Of a stretch of DNA of 60,155 nucleotides, positions 60,039 to 60,155 are shown piece after piece. Each line of letters begins with the position of its first letter. Positions within the stretch are counted from its first letter, which is position 1. The notes beneath the pieces are model-generated. The model worked only from the letters and a program-made list of their open reading frames with translations. It made no database searches and had not been told where the DNA came from. The position numbers were made by a program, and so were the translations under genes. Origin of the DNA: Bifidobacterium leontopitheci (GTDB lineage Bacteria; Actinomycetota; Actinomycetes; Actinomycetales; Bifidobacteriaceae); contig NZ_WBVT01000016.1 of the NCBI RefSeq assembly GCF_009193355.1, positions 1-60,155 on the forward strand, written 5' to 3'.

Positions 60039-60155
60039 TGAACTGCGCCCCAAAAGTTGGACGTGGTTTATTAAAGGGTACCAGACCGGGCTGTGGGGAA
60101 CGTGTCCCGGAATTCCTCCGGGGTCAGTCCCCCCAGCCGTTCCTGGCGTCGTTTG
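60039..60155 (-). mobile_element. IS3-family insertion sequence, one end only
   Basis: Terminal sequence TGAACTGCGCCCCAAAAGTT resembles the end of IS3-family elements (IS150-like). The transposase C-terminus reads leftward toward this end. The element runs out of the window at the right edge, so its other end and target duplication cannot be seen. Confidence 0.75.
60071..60154 (-). CDS. IS3-family transposase C-terminus (partial)
   Basis: The last 27 residues read KRRQERLGGLTPEEFRDTFP and end ARSGTL. 'GLTPEEFR' near the C-terminus is characteristic of the IS3 OrfB integrase. The gene is cut by the window edge, so the catalytic DDE core is not visible. Confidence 0.75.
   Translation of the reverse strand, partial: KRRQERLGGLTPEEFRDTFPTARSGTL

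Overview
The window reads as chromosome of a high-GC actinobacterium and fits a Bifidobacterium best. The gene set supports this: NCS2 uracil permease, AzlCD, a GH127-type arabinofuranosidase-like enzyme, an Rv1747-like FHA-ABC transporter, PASTA and Ser/Thr-kinase proteins, and many GC-rich intergenic hairpin repeats. The assignment rests on gene content and codon style only. No rRNA, tRNA or CRISPR array was seen. All positions are from reading the sequence; no database search was possible.

Layout. 0.2-4.8 kb: an AraC regulator, two strong hairpins, a uracil permease, and a translationally coupled GT2 glycosyltransferase/HAD phosphatase pair. 5.1-19.9 kb: a long block of mostly unnamed genes around a Ycf46-like AAA+ ATPase. 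It includes three zinc-ribbon proteins, a coiled-coil membrane protein, a protein built from a duplicated domain, a membrane protein with a TIR-like 'LRSF' domain and helical repeats, and a zinc-ribbon/PASTA membrane protein. This is the least explained gene system in the window. 19.9-30.5 kb: an esterase, a TauE/SafE permease, small membrane and zinc-ribbon proteins (one 48-residue ORF found by eye), a zincin peptidase, YccF, two HTH regulators, a membrane Ser/Thr kinase, an EamA exporter, a lipoprotein and azlCD.

30.6-39.1 kb: an IS630-type element with a frameshifted transposase, a low-GC DUF4236 gene, the FHA-FHA-ABC-ABC2 transporter, and a TetR-GNAT operon divergent from a DHA2 efflux pump with two matching operators between them. 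39.3-48.2 kb: an accessory, partly decayed region with a Fic protein, fragments of a flavodoxin, an alcohol dehydrogenase and an SDR, DUF2442, a Cof-type phosphatase, a glycerol dehydrogenase/MFS operon with a divergent AraC regulator, and a tautomerase. Two degenerate copies of the ychF 3' end and its terminator lie inside this region, which suggests repeated insertion next to ychF.

48.2-60.2 kb: ychF, a GH127-like enzyme, and a gene-free stretch with an array of 41-nt hairpin units. Then comes a tight minus-strand operon that joins a methionine-type ABC importer (metQ, metN, metI) to 2-oxoacid dehydrogenase E1 alpha and beta subunits and a class I aminotransferase, with no E2 or E3 gene. 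The right edge holds a small HTH gene, more dispersed repeats, and the end of an IS3-family element inserted into one of those repeats.

Best candidates for undescribed biology: (1) the metQ-E1-metNI-aminotransferase operon, readable as an amino-acid import, transamination and 2-oxoacid decarboxylation route; (2) the AAA+/zinc-ribbon/PASTA/TIR-like block; (3) a family of 41-43-nt hairpins with changing stems and a conserved interior; (4) the ychF-3'-end insertion site.
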